DNA of 64,000 nucleotides from the NCBI RefSeq assembly GCF_019195435.1, contig NZ_CP078069.1, positions 2,170,001-2,234,000 on the forward strand. The letters run 5' to 3'. The notes under the pieces were generated by a model. It had not been told where the DNA came from and did no database searches. It saw only the letters and a list, made by a program, of their open reading frames with translations. A program made the position numbers and the translations under genes. Positions within the stretch are counted from its first letter, which is position 1. Each line of letters begins with the position of its first letter. Origin of the DNA: Comamonas sp. NLF-1-9. Lineage in GTDB: Bacteria; Pseudomonadota; Gammaproteobacteria; Burkholderiales; Burkholderiaceae_C. Shown here in pieces: positions 48,775 through 57,357 of this stretch.

Positions 48775-48832
48775 GATAGAAATCTGCCTCAAACGTTTGC
48801 CACGCAAGCGCTAATAGCTCCTGTTTTCATAG
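48775..48832 (-). repeat. Dispersed AT-rich repeat, copy 6 (marR-emrA gap)
   Basis: On the minus strand it reads GAGCTATTAGCGCTTGCGTG, then GGCAAACGTTTGAGGC and AGATTTC. This matches the core order of the 19709 copy in the opposite orientation. Confidence 0.7.
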
Positions 48833-48869
48833 TTCCCGAGGCAGCCGCATCCCCGGTTGCCACTCCGCC

Positions 48870-50123
48870 ATGACCGCAACTGAAACCTCCACCGCCGCGG
48901 TGCACGCCAAGGCCCGGCGCCGCAAGCGCCTTGCTGCACTGGTGCTCGTCGCCCTGGTTGGCCTGATCGCCTGGGGCGGCTACGACGCGCTGATCGCCAG
49001 CCACGAGGAAAGCACAGACAACGCCTACGTGCAGGGCAACATCGTGCAGATCACGCCCCAGGTCGGCGGCACGGTGATGGCCATCCTTGCCGACGACAAC
49101 GACTTCGTGCATGCCGGCGCGCCGCTGGTGCGCCTCGATCCGGCCGACACCCAGGTGGCGCTGCACCAGGCCGAAGCCGCACTGGCGCAGACGGTGCGCC
49201 AGGTGCGCCAGCTCTACGCCAACAACGCCACGCTGGCCGCCCAGGTCACGCTGCGCGAGAGCGAAGTGGCCAGCGCCGACGCGCTGCAAGCCCAGGCAAG
49301 AACCAGTCTGGAGCGCGCCGAGCAGGACGTGCAGCGCCGCCTGCAACTGGGCGCCAGCGGCGCGGTCTCGGGCGAAGAGCTCAAGCATGCGCAAAGCGCG
49401 GTCGACACCGCACGCACCCAGCTCGCGGCCGCGCGGGCCGGCCAGGCCGCGGCCAAGGCGGGCGTGGCCGCAGCGCGGCAGCAGCTGGCGAGCAACCAGG
49501 CGCTGACCCAGGGCGTGCAAGTGGGCGAACACCCCAGCGTGCAGGCCGCTGCCGCCCAACTGCGCCAGGCCTGGCTGGCCGCGCACCGCACCGAATTGCC
49601 CGCGCCGGTGGACGGCTACATCGCTCGGCGCAGCGTGCAACTGGGCCAGCGCGTGGCCGCCGGCGCACCGCTGATGGCCGTGGTGCCACTCAAGGGCGTG
49701 TGGGTGGACGCCAACTTCAAGGAAACCCAGTTGCGCAATCTGCGCCTGGGCCAGCGCGCCACGCTGACGGCCGACCTCTATGGCAGCCAGGTGCGCTACA
49801 CCGGCACCGTGGCCGGCCTGGGCGTGGGCACGGGCGCGGCCTTTGCGCTGCTGCCGCCGCAAAACGCCACCGGCAACTGGATCAAGGTAGTGCAGCGCAT
49901 TCCGGTGCGCATCGCGCTGGATCCCGAGCCACTCGCCCGGCACCCGCTGCGCCTTGGCCTGTCCATGCAGGTCACGGTCGATACGCGCGAGCACGGCGGC
50001 GCGGCGCCCACCACTGCCGCACGCACCGAGCCGCTGGCCGAGACCAGCGTGTATGCGCTGCAGGACGGCGACGCCGACACCGAAATCGCGCGCATCATCG
50101 CCGCCAACGTGGGCACGCCATGA
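48870..50123 (+). CDS. emrA: Multidrug efflux membrane-fusion protein, EmrA family
   Basis: This is a 417-residue periplasmic adaptor. One N-terminal membrane helix (about 20-40) is followed by the ESTDNAYVQGNIVQITPQVGGTV lipoyl half-motif, a long coiled-coil hairpin (about 95-215), the second lipoyl half (LPAPVDGYIARRSVQLGQRV) and a beta-barrel domain with VWVDANFKETQL. It couples the MFS pump EmrB to an outer-membrane channel. The TGA overlaps an ATG (ATGA at 50120-50123) that starts a frame ended by repeats, not emrB itself, which begins 301 bases later. Confidence 0.93.
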   Translation: MTATETSTAAVHAKARRRKRLAALVLVALVGLIAWGGYDALIASHEESTDNAYVQGNIVQITPQVGGTVMAILADDNDFVHAGAPLVRLDPADTQVALHQAEAALAQTVRQVRQLYANNATLAAQVTLRESEVASADALQAQARTSLERAEQDVQRRLQLGASGAVSGEELKHAQSAVDTARTQLAAARAGQAAAKAGVAAARQQLASNQALTQGVQVGEHPSVQAAAAQLRQAWLAAHRTELPAPVDGYIARRSVQLGQRVAAGAPLMAVVPLKGVWVDANFKETQLRNLRLGQRATLTADLYGSQVRYTGTVAGLGVGTGAAFALLPPQNATGNWIKVVQRIPVRIALDPEPLARHPLRLGLSMQVTVDTREHGGAAPTTAARTEPLAETSVYALQDGDADTEIARIIAANVGTP

Positions 50124-50147
50124 ACCTGCCGATCGCGCTTCGGTTTT

Positions 50148-50261
50148 CTCTCCTTCCCCCGTTGGGGGAAGGCCGGGATGGGGGCCTACGCCTCGATGAA
50201 GCAGCGCCCCTCGCCACGCCCGTCGCCCCCACCCCGACCCTCCCCCAAAGGGGGAGGGAGC
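50148..50261. repeat. Palindromic intergenic repeat, copy 1 (emrA-emrB gap)
   Basis: The left hairpin CCTTCCCCCGTTGGGGGAAGG and the right hairpin CCCTCCCCCAAAGGGGGAGGG are joined by GGCCGGGATGGGGGC and its near-complement GCCCCCACCCCGACC, so the 114-base unit folds as a branched stem. Similar elements are common between genes in Burkholderiales. Confidence 0.85.
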
Positions 50262-50288
50262 ACCCGCCCCGCCACGCGATGCGCTTTC

Positions 50289-50404
50289 CTCTCCTTCCCC
50301 CTTCGGGGAAGGCCGGGATGGGGGCCTGCGCCCGGGCGCATGAAGACCTGCCTTCTGCGCAGCCCGTCGCCCCCACCCCAAGCCTCCCCCAGCAGGGGAG
50401 GGAG
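50289..50404. repeat. Palindromic intergenic repeat, copy 2 (emrA-emrB gap)
   Basis: This is a second copy in direct orientation 27 bases after the first, with the same arms (CTTCCCCCTTCGGGGAAGG left; CCTCCCCCAGCAGGGGAGG right) and the same GGCCGGGATGGGGGC joining arm, but a different central segment. The pair fills nearly all of the 301-base emrA-emrB gap; no gene is present in it. Confidence 0.85.
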
Positions 50405-50424
50405 CAATCACACCAGCCACCACC

Positions 50425-51990
50425 GTGACCTCCGCCCATACCCCTCCCGCCGAACAGCAGCCCCTGAGCGGCTCGGCACGAGCCTGGGGCACCCTGGCGC
50501 TGTCGGCGGCCACCTTCATGAACGTGCTGGACACCTCGATCGCCAACGTGTCCCTGCCGGCGATTGCGGGCGACGTGGGCGTGAGCCCCAACCAGGGCAC
50601 CTGGGTGATCACCAGCTTTGCCGTGGCCAACGCGATCTCGGTGCCGCTCACCGGCTGGCTCGCGCAGCGCTTCGGGCAGGTGCGTCTGTTCGTGGCCAGC
50701 GTGCTGCTCTTCGTCGCCGCATCCTTTCTGTGCGGGCTGGCGCCGAGCATGCCGCTCTTGATCGCCGCGCGCGTGCTGCAGGGCTTTGTCGCCGGGCCGA
50801 TGATTCCGCTCTCGCAGGCCTTGCTGCTGTCGAGCTACCCGCGGGCGCTGGCCGGCCTGGCCATGGCGATGTGGTCCATGACCACGCTGATCGCGCCCGT
50901 GATGGGGCCGCTTTTGGGCGGCTGGATCACCGACAACATCAGCTGGCCCTGGATCTTCTACATCAACATTCCCGTGGGCATCGTCGCCGCCATGGGCACG
51001 ATGGCGATCTACGCCGAGCGCGAGAGCGCCACGCGCAAGCTCCCGATCGACGCCGTGGGCCTGGCGCTGATGGTTCTGGGCGTGGGCAGCCTGCAGATCA
51101 TGCTGGACATCGGCAAGGAGCACGACTGGTTCTCCTCCACCATGGTCATCGGCTTCGCCGTGGCGGCCGTCTTGGGCCTCGTGGCCTTCGTGTTCTGGGA
51201 ACTGGCCGAGGAACACCCCATCGTCGACCTGTCGCTGTTCAGAATCCGCAATTTCTGGGCCGGCACCATCGCCACGGCCGTGGGCTACGGCGTGTTCTTC
51301 GGCAACGTGGTGCTGCTGCCGCTGTGGCTGCAGCAGTACATGGGCTACACCGCCACGGCGGCAGGCGGGCTGATGGCGCCGGTGGGCATTCTGGCCATGC
51401 TGCTCTCGCCCATCGTCGGCAAGAGCATAGGCAAAGTGGACCCACGCCGCTACGCCACCATCGCGTTCTTCGTGTTTGCGCTGGTGCTGTGGCTGCGCTC
51501 GCGCTTTGCCACCACGGCGGACTTCAGCACCATCATGATTCCGACCATCGTGCAGGGTGCGGCGGTGGCCTTCTTCTTCGTGCCGCTGGTCACGCTCACG
51601 CTGTCGGAAATTCCCGCGCACCGCGTGCCCGCCGCCTCGGGTCTGACCAACTTCGTGCGCATCACCGCCGGCGCCGTGGGCACCTCGGTCACGACCACGC
51701 TGTGGGAGCGGCGCGCGACGCTGGCGCACGCCAACCTGATCGAGCACCTGCACGAGGGCCACGGCCCGCTGGCCCAGAGCCTGGCGACGCTGCAGTCGCT
51801 CGGCCTCACGCCCGAGCAGGCGCTGGCGCAGGTGGAGCGCCTGGTCACCCAGCAAGCCTTCACGCTCGCGGCCAACGACGTGAACTGGGCGTCGGCGCTG
51901 CTCTTTCTGCTGCTGGTGCCGCTGGTCTGGCTGGCCGACGCACCCCGGCGCGGCGGCGCGGGCGCGGGTGCAGCGGCGGGCGCGCACTGA
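50425..51990 (+). CDS. emrB: Multidrug efflux MFS transporter, EmrB family (DHA2)
   Basis: This is a 521-residue inner-membrane proton-drug antiporter with about 14 hydrophobic helices. DHA2 markers are visible: FMNVLDTSIANVSLPAIAGD in helix 1, NQGTWVITSFAVANAI, GWLAQRFGQVR in loop 2-3, and the antiporter motif C region MTTLIAPVMGPLLGGWI. It starts with GTG at 50425, next to the second palindromic repeat, and has only a weak CACCACC upstream instead of a clear ribosome-binding site. It works with EmrA in a tripartite pump under the MarR regulator. Confidence 0.92.
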   Translation: MTSAHTPPAEQQPLSGSARAWGTLALSAATFMNVLDTSIANVSLPAIAGDVGVSPNQGTWVITSFAVANAISVPLTGWLAQRFGQVRLFVASVLLFVAASFLCGLAPSMPLLIAARVLQGFVAGPMIPLSQALLLSSYPRALAGLAMAMWSMTTLIAPVMGPLLGGWITDNISWPWIFYINIPVGIVAAMGTMAIYAERESATRKLPIDAVGLALMVLGVGSLQIMLDIGKEHDWFSSTMVIGFAVAAVLGLVAFVFWELAEEHPIVDLSLFRIRNFWAGTIATAVGYGVFFGNVVLLPLWLQQYMGYTATAAGGLMAPVGILAMLLSPIVGKSIGKVDPRRYATIAFFVFALVLWLRSRFATTADFSTIMIPTIVQGAAVAFFFVPLVTLTLSEIPAHRVPAASGLTNFVRITAGAVGTSVTTTLWERRATLAHANLIEHLHEGHGPLAQSLATLQSLGLTPEQALAQVERLVTQQAFTLAANDVNWASALLFLLLVPLVWLADAPRRGGAGAGAAAGAH

Positions 51991-52012
51991 TACAGCTTGG
52001 CATGCCAGCACG

Positions 52013-52073
52013 GAGCGAGGCGGGAAGCCGCAAGTCCCGCTGCGGCGCTGCAAGCCAAACCAACGCAGCCGCA
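52013..52073 (+). repeat. GC-rich dispersed repeat, family B, copy 2
   Basis: GCGAGGCGGGAAGCCGCA, then GCTGCGGCGCTGCAAGCC and ACGCAGCCGC, aligns in order with 34261-34316. The GCGGGA/TCCCGC arms could also form a hairpin past the emrB stop. Confidence 0.5.
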
Positions 52074-52097
52074 CCCTGGACGGCAACTGCGCGTGAA

Positions 52098-52787
52098 TCA
52101 GCGCAGGTGCCCGCCAAAAAAAGCCAGCGTGCGATCGCGCGCGCGCACCGCGCTGGCTTCGTCGTAGCTGGCGCGCAGGTCGCAGTTGAAGCCGTGGTCG
52201 GCATCGTACAGATGCACCTCGGCCTCGGGGTGGGCGGCGGCCAGTTGCTGCACGCCGCTGAGCGGGATGTGCTTGTCGCGCCGGCCAAAGTGGGCCAGCA
52301 CCGGCACGCGCGGCTGGCGTGCGATTTCTGCTGCGCTCGTCATGCCGCCGCCGTAATAGGGCACTGCGGCCGAGAGCCCCGAGCACAGCGCCGCCGCGCG
52401 CCAGGCCAGCAGTCCGCCCCAGCAAAAGCCGACGATGCCGACCTTGGCGCCGCTGGCGCTGGCCGCATGATCGATGGCCGCCTGGATGTCGGCCAGGACA
52501 CCGGGCGCCGGCAGCTGCTCGACCTGGGCCTTGAGCGCCCTGCCCACGGCCACGTCCGAGGCGCTGTAACCCAGGTCCACGCCGGGGCGCACGCGCTCGA
52601 AGGTGGCCGGCGCGATCGCCCACCAGCCGCGCGCGGCCAGGCGGTCGACGACGGCGCGGATGTGGGCGTTGACGCCAAAAATCTCCTGCAGCACCACGAT
52701 GGCGCCGCGCGCGGCAGCGTCCGGTGCGGCCTGCCAGGCGGGCACGGCAAAGCCGTCGTGGCTGGTGAGCGTGGTCCATTGCCCCAT
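52098..52787 (-). CDS. Dienelactone hydrolase family protein
   Basis: This is a 229-residue alpha/beta hydrolase. The nucleophile elbow is GFCWGG with Cys, as in dienelactone hydrolases rather than Ser esterases. The acid is in the FGRRDKHIPL region, and the catalytic His is in DADHGFNCDLR. VVLQEIFGVNAHIRAVVDRLA is the family N-terminal signature with the conserved Glu. The start ATG at 52787 has AAGGAG. There are no aromatic-degradation genes nearby, so a specific chlorocatechol role is not supported; it may be a general carboxymethylenebutenolidase-type enzyme. Confidence 0.92.
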   Translation of the reverse strand: MGQWTTLTSHDGFAVPAWQAAPDAAARGAIVVLQEIFGVNAHIRAVVDRLAARGWWAIAPATFERVRPGVDLGYSASDVAVGRALKAQVEQLPAPGVLADIQAAIDHAASASGAKVGIVGFCWGGLLAWRAAALCSGLSAAVPYYGGGMTSAAEIARQPRVPVLAHFGRRDKHIPLSGVQQLAAAHPEAEVHLYDADHGFNCDLRASYDEASAVRARDRTLAFFGGHLR

Positions 52788-52885
52788 GCGGTCTCCTTTT
52801 TCCTGAAAATGCGGTCCATGCCGAGTTTGCCGCCTTCTGCCGCCCGCTGCCAGAAGCACCGAGGCCGACGGCGCAAGGAGCTTCG

Positions 52886-53521
52886 ATGGAATTTCTCAAG
52901 CCGCTGATCGCGCTGCTGGCGATCGTCAACCCGCTGGCGGTGGTGCCCTTTTTCATCCACTACACCGAGGGCTTCAACACCGCGCAGAAGCGGCGCACGG
53001 TGCAGGTGGCGGCGTTCACCGCGTTCTGCGTGATCGCGGTCTGCGCCATGGTGGGCTTGCAGATCCTCGCCTTCTTCGGCATTTCGCTGGCGAGTTTCCA
53101 GGTGGGCGGCGGCATGCTGCTCCTGATCAGCGCGCTGAACATGCTCAACGCGCACCCCGCCGAGGCCAAGCCGCACGCGCCCGAGCTCGAAGGCGCCGCC
53201 GACAAGGCCGCGCAGGGCGACAGCATCGCGGTGGTGCCGCTGACCATTCCGCTGCTGACCGGGCCGGCGGCGATGTCCACGGTGGTGATCTACGCCGACC
53301 GCGCGAGCAACTTCTGGCAGCACCTGGCGCTGGTGGGCTATGGCGTGGTGGTGGCGGGCGCCACGGCGCTGTGCTTTTCGCTGGCCACGCCGATCTCGCG
53401 CGTGCTCGGGCGCACCGGCATCAACGTGATGACGCGGCTCATGGGCCTGATCCTGGCGGCCCTGGCGGTGGAGGTAATGGCCGGGGGCCTGGCCCGGCTG
53501 TTTCCGGCGCTGCGCGGCTGA
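52886..53521 (+). CDS. MarC-family integral membrane protein
   Basis: This is a 211-residue protein with six hydrophobic segments of the MarC/UPF0056 family (LIALLAIVNPLAVVPFFI at the start; VVPLTIPLLTGPAAMSTVVI in the middle, the conserved helix-breaking pair). The function is unknown despite the name; it was once linked wrongly to multiple antibiotic resistance in E. coli. AAGGAG precedes the ATG. It is divergent from the hydrolase and convergent with the lipoprotein gene of the MCE operon. Confidence 0.92.
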   Translation: MEFLKPLIALLAIVNPLAVVPFFIHYTEGFNTAQKRRTVQVAAFTAFCVIAVCAMVGLQILAFFGISLASFQVGGGMLLLISALNMLNAHPAEAKPHAPELEGAADKAAQGDSIAVVPLTIPLLTGPAAMSTVVIYADRASNFWQHLALVGYGVVVAGATALCFSLATPISRVLGRTGINVMTRLMGLILAALAVEVMAGGLARLFPALRG

Positions 53522-53533
53522 CGCCGCACGCCC

Positions 53534-54226
53534 TCAGCGGCCGGCGCCAGACCCCGGCGCGGCCGGCGCAGGCAGGCCGGCAAGCCAGGCGGCAAGCTCG
53601 TCGGCGAGCTGCGCCGCGGCCGCGGCCAGCGCCTGCGCACCGCCGGCGGCGTCGGGCGTGGCGGCCGGGCGCTGCACCACGAAGAGCTGCTGGGCGCGCA
53701 AGCGGGTGTCGCCCGCGGCGCTTGCAAACAGCGAGGCGCGCGCGCGCACCAGCGCGTGGCTCGCCTGCGGTGCATCGAACACCTGGCTGAATTCCTCGAG
53801 CTCGACCTTGAGCAGTTCGGGCTCGTCCGCAGCGGCGCCGACCAGCGGCGCGCCCGGGGACAAGACCGGGCGCTCCTGCCCCAGGCGGGTGCGCAGGGTC
53901 TGGGCCAGCAGCGTCGCGGGGCTCTGGCTCCAGCGCGCCAGGCTGTAGGGGCGCAGCTGCTGCGCGTTGGCATAGGCCAGGCGGTAATAGAGCGCGTTGT
54001 CGTTCACCGGCACGCCGCCCGTGGCCACGCTGCTGAGCACGATGGCCGGCTGGCGCGCGCCCTGCACGGCGCTGGCGGGGCCGGGTCCGAAGTCGTAGAC
54101 GGCGCTGCGCACCGGCGGCTGCGGCAGCGCGGAACAGGCCAGCAGCAGCAGGCTGATTGCAATGCCAAAAACGGCTCTAGCGCCCGTCCTGCAAGCGCCT
54201 GCAGCAATGGTTTTGATAGTAGTCAT
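53534..54226 (-). CDS. ABC-type transport auxiliary lipoprotein (PqiC-like) of MCE operon
   Basis: This is a 230-residue outer-membrane lipoprotein with lipobox LLAC (Cys about 31), followed by a PF03886-type fold (YDFGPGPAS; LAYANAQQLRPYSLARWSQSP). It would receive phospholipid or partner MlaD in the periplasm. The ATG overlaps the mlaD-like stop by one base (TGATG). The first 24 codons (MTTIKTIAAGACRTGARAV) coincide with a dispersed-repeat copy, which therefore supplies the start codon and the positive n-region of the signal peptide. It is the last gene of the leftward four-gene operon. Confidence 0.88.
   Translation of the reverse strand: MTTIKTIAAGACRTGARAVFGIAISLLLLACSALPQPPVRSAVYDFGPGPASAVQGARQPAIVLSSVATGGVPVNDNALYYRLAYANAQQLRPYSLARWSQSPATLLAQTLRTRLGQERPVLSPGAPLVGAAADEPELLKVELEEFSQVFDAPQASHALVRARASLFASAAGDTRLRAQQLFVVQRPAATPDAAGGAQALAAAAAQLADELAAWLAGLPAPAAPGSGAGR
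54158..54221 (-). repeat. Dispersed AT-rich repeat, copy 7 (5' end of lipoprotein gene)
   Basis: On the minus strand it reads CTATCAAAACCATTGCTGC, AGGCGCTTGCAGGACGGGCG and CTAGAGCCGTTTTTG. It is one of the best-preserved palindromic copies and lies wholly inside the coding sequence. Confidence 0.75.
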
Positions 54227-55215
54227 CAGCGGTTTCCTTGCGTGGCGGCAGGGGGCGGCACGAAGCCGGGCTCGCCCGGCCCGGGGGCGGCGCGCGGCGC
54301 GCCATAGACCAGGCCTTGCGGGTTCTCGCTCACCGCGTCGGCGGCGCGGGTGAGCGCGCGCGCGGCCTGGGCGGCTTCGTCGGCCACGCGGTCGATCTGC
54401 GGCAGCGTGCGCCGGCTCGCGCGCTCGGCCAGGCCGCTGTAGCTGCGCATGCCGCTGCCCATGTCCTCGAGCAGGCCGCCCGGCGCATTGATGCGACGTG
54501 CCACCGCGCCCACATCCTGCACGGCCTTGGCGGTCTGGCTGCCGGCTTCGCGCAGCGTGCGCAGGGTCTGGCGCGTTTCACCGACGAGCGCCGGCAGCTG
54601 GGCGAGCGCCGGATCCACCCCGGTCTTGACGGTGTGCTCCAGGCTCAGCGCCAGCCGGTCCATGCTTTGCGCGGTGGCATTGATGCGCCCGAACATGGTG
54701 TGCACCAGCGCCAGGTTGTCGTCGCCCAGCAGGCGGTTGAGCCGGTCGGCCGCATCCTGGATCTTGCTCAGCAGCAGCGGCCCCTGCTCGGCCAGCTGGC
54801 TGAAGGGCGACTCCTTCATCGGAATGCGCGGCAGGCCGCTGGCGCCGCGCGCCTGTTTTTGCAGCGGCTCGCGCGCGTCGCTCAGCAGGATGTGGGCCAG
54901 GCCGGTGATGCCCTGGTAGCCCAGCGTGGCGTAGGTGGTGGCGCTGATCGGGGCATTGCTGTCCACGTCGATGTGGATGATCACGCGCCCGGCTTCGCGC
55001 GGATCGAAACCGATGGAGAGCACCCGCCCCGCGGGTACGCCCTTGTAGCGCACCGGCGCCTGGGGCTGCAGGCCGCTGACGTTCTCGGTGGTGGACAGCT
55101 CGTAGGTGGTGTGGGCGACCTCGTCGCTCGAAATCCAGTAGCCCAGGGCCACCAGCAGCGCGCCCACCAGCAGGACGAACAGCCCGGCTGCCATGGCATG
55201 TGCTTTGTTTTCCAT
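54226..55215 (-). CDS. MlaD-type MCE-domain substrate-binding protein
   Basis: This is a 329-residue protein with one N-terminal membrane anchor (about 8-28) and an MCE domain (about 38-120: YELSTTENVSGLQPQAPVRYKGVPAGRVLSI). A long helical C-terminal part (about 150-290) follows and probably forms the tunnel or needle of the hexamer. Such proteins shuttle phospholipids between inner and outer membranes. It is longer than E. coli MlaD (183), nearer to PqiB/LetB-like single-MCE proteins of the STAS-permease type. It overlaps the ATPase stop by one base and the lipoprotein start by one base. Confidence 0.9.
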   Translation of the reverse strand: MENKAHAMAAGLFVLLVGALLVALGYWISSDEVAHTTYELSTTENVSGLQPQAPVRYKGVPAGRVLSIGFDPREAGRVIIHIDVDSNAPISATTYATLGYQGITGLAHILLSDAREPLQKQARGASGLPRIPMKESPFSQLAEQGPLLLSKIQDAADRLNRLLGDDNLALVHTMFGRINATAQSMDRLALSLEHTVKTGVDPALAQLPALVGETRQTLRTLREAGSQTAKAVQDVGAVARRINAPGGLLEDMGSGMRSYSGLAERASRRTLPQIDRVADEAAQAARALTRAADAVSENPQGLVYGAPRAAPGPGEPGFVPPPAATQGNR

Positions 55216-56042
55216 CAGGACTCCTCGGCCCGCGTCGGGGCGGTTGGCGCAGGCGCCATGGCACGCAGCCCGCGCTGCCCGCGAAAGAAATGCTCGACGA
55301 AGGGGTGGTCGAGCTGCGCCACCTCGGCCGCCGGCGCGTGCGCAATCACCCGCTTTTCGGCCAGCACCGCCACCTTGGTGGACAGCGCATACAGCGTATC
55401 GAGGTCGTGCGTGACCATGATCACCGTCAGGCCCAGGGTGGCGTGCAGCCCGCGCAGCAGGTCGCAAAACTCGTCCGAGCCATTGGGATCCAGCCCGGCG
55501 GTGGGTTCGTCGAGCAGCAGCAGCGGCGGGTCCATCACCAGCGCGCGCGCAAGCGCCACGCGCTTGATCATGCCACCGGAGAGGTCGGCCGGCATGCGCA
55601 GCGCGTGCTCGGGCTTGAGGCCCACCATGCGCAGCTTGACCATGGCCACCTCTTGCGCCAGCGCGCGCGGCAGGGTGCGCAGCTCGTAGAGCGAGAAGGC
55701 GACGTTGTCCAGCACGTTGAAGGCGGTGAACAGCGCGCCGTGCTGAAACAGCATGCCCACGCGGCTACTGGCGCCGTCGCCGCCGAGCTCGCGCGCCGGG
55801 CGCCCGAGCACCGTGACCGTGCCGTGCGTGGGCTCGGTCAGCCCGAGGATGTGGCGCAGCAGCACCGTCTTGCCGGTGCCCGAGCCGCCCACCAGCGACA
55901 GCAGCTCGCCGCGCTGCACCGTGAGATTCAGGTGCTCGTGCACGCTGAAGGCCTGCGCGCCCGTGCCGAAGACGGTGGACAGGTCGCGGATCTCGACCAC
56001 TGGCGTGGCCGGGGCAGCGGGCGCGGCGCCAGCGGCGCTCAT
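55215..56042 (-). CDS. MCE-system ABC ATPase (MlaF-like)
   Basis: This is a 275-residue ATPase. Walker A GGSGTGKT is about 52-59, the signature is [15 protein letters not shown] (LSGGM is typical of MlaF), Walker B is LLLLDEPTAGLDP, and the H-loop is in VTHDLDTLY. It powers lipid transfer through the MlaE-type permease. The ATG overlaps the permease stop by 4 bases. The C-terminal extension after 245 is Pro/Ala-rich. Confidence 0.93.
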   Translation of the reverse strand: MSAAGAAPAAPATPVVEIRDLSTVFGTGAQAFSVHEHLNLTVQRGELLSLVGGSGTGKTVLLRHILGLTEPTHGTVTVLGRPARELGGDGASSRVGMLFQHGALFTAFNVLDNVAFSLYELRTLPRALAQEVAMVKLRMVGLKPEHALRMPADLSGGMIKRVALARALVMDPPLLLLDEPTAGLDPNGSDEFCDLLRGLHATLGLTVIMVTHDLDTLYALSTKVAVLAEKRVIAHAPAAEVAQLDHPFVEHFFRGQRGLRAMAPAPTAPTRAEES

Positions 56043-57160
56043 TGGAACCCCACGTTGCGAAACACGATGGCAAACAGCGCATCCACCAGAATCACCATGG
56101 TGATGGCGCTGACCACCGAGGCGGTAGTGCCCTCGCCCAGGCTCTGGGTGTTGGGCTCGACGCGCATGCCCCAGACGCAGGCAATCAGTGCGATCAGCAC
56201 GCCAAACACCACCGACTTGGCCGTGGCCAGCACCAGCGTGCTGCCCTGTACCGCCAGCGGCAGCGCCTGAAAGAAGTAGCCCGGCGTGATGCGCAGCACC
56301 ACGTCCGAGGCGATGATGCCCCCGGCCAGCGCCGCCGCCGTGGTCCAGGCCGACACCAGCGGCATCGCCAGGCCCAGCGCAATCGCGCGCGGCATCACCA
56401 GCCGATAGCTGTGCGAGATGCCCATCACGCGCATCGCGTCGAGCTCCTCGGTCACGCGCATCACGCCGATCTGCGCGGTGATGGCCGAACCCGAGCGTCC
56501 GGCCACGAGGATGGCCGCGAGCATGGGCCCGAGCTCGCGGATCAGCGAAATGCCCAGGATGTTGACGATGAAGGTCTCGGCGCCAAAGCGCTGCAGCTGC
56601 AGGCTCATCAGATAAGCCAGCACCACGCCGATCAGAAAGCCCACGAGCGCGGTGATCGGCAGCGCCGTCGCCCCCATCTGGTAGAGATGGCCCGAGATGT
56701 CGCGCCAGGGCCCGCGGCGCGGCACGCGCAGCAGGCGCGCCAGGTCGAGCACGAGCTGGCCGACGACCTGCACCAGCTGCATGAAGAATTCCACGGCCGC
56801 CAGCACCATCGCGCCCAGCCGGTCCCAGGCCTCGCCCCAGCCGCGCGGCGCGCGCGGGGCCGCCGTGGGCGTGAGCTCGGCCACGCGCTCGAGCAGCTGG
56901 CGCTGCGCGGCGCTCGCGTGCAGCACCTCGGGCCAGCGCCCGCCCCAGTGGTGCCAGAGCAGCTGCGCGCCCACGTGGTCGATGTGCTGCACCGCCTGCA
57001 AGTCCCAGGCAAGCGGCCCCGCAGCGGCGCGCAGTTGCGCGGCCAGCGCCTTCCAGCGGGCGCGTTCGGCCAGGGCTGCGGCCACCCAGTCGCCGCGCGC
57101 GCGCGCCAGGGGCGCGGCGCCCCGGTCTATCGTCACGGTAGGAGCGGTCAAGGCTTGCAT
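56039..57160 (-). CDS. MCE-system permease with N-terminal STAS domain (MlaE-like)
   Basis: This is a 373-residue inner-membrane permease. Residues about 1-100 form a STAS-like domain (LAWDLQAVQHIDHVGAQLLWHHWG), which in E. coli is the separate protein MlaB. The MlaE core with about five helices follows, including ELGPMLAAILVAGRSGSAITAQIG and VTEELDAMRVMG. The ATG at 57160 is chosen; the upstream in-frame ATG at 57229 adds 23 unrelated residues. It is first in the operon permease-ATPase-MCE-lipoprotein. Confidence 0.92.
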   Translation of the reverse strand: MQALTAPTVTIDRGAAPLARARGDWVAAALAERARWKALAAQLRAAAGPLAWDLQAVQHIDHVGAQLLWHHWGGRWPEVLHASAAQRQLLERVAELTPTAAPRAPRGWGEAWDRLGAMVLAAVEFFMQLVQVVGQLVLDLARLLRVPRRGPWRDISGHLYQMGATALPITALVGFLIGVVLAYLMSLQLQRFGAETFIVNILGISLIRELGPMLAAILVAGRSGSAITAQIGVMRVTEELDAMRVMGISHSYRLVMPRAIALGLAMPLVSAWTTAAALAGGIIASDVVLRITPGYFFQALPLAVQGSTLVLATAKSVVFGVLIALIACVWGMRVEPNTQSLGEGTTASVVSAITMVILVDALFAIVFRNVGFQ

Positions 57161-57257
57161 GGCTGCGGGCAGGAAACCGATAGTTTCACACACGGCATTG
57201 CAAAGCCGGCCACGGCGCACGGCTTGCACAGGGAAAACCGGCTGTAACGCCCGTCCC

Positions 57258-57286
57258 GCTTGCGCGAACAGCTATGGTTTTGAATG
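57258..57286. repeat. Partial dispersed AT-rich repeat, copy 8
   Basis: CGCTTGCGCGAACAGCTATG followed by GTTTTGAATG in the divergent gap matches one half of the 54158 copy (GCTTGC...AATGGTTTTGAT on the plus strand). Confidence 0.45.
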
Positions 57287-57357
57287 ATCATGGTCTTTTG
57301 CCAAAGCGCCGGAGCGTGTTGCACAATGGTCCGCTGCAGGGCAGCCGGTCCAGGGCC

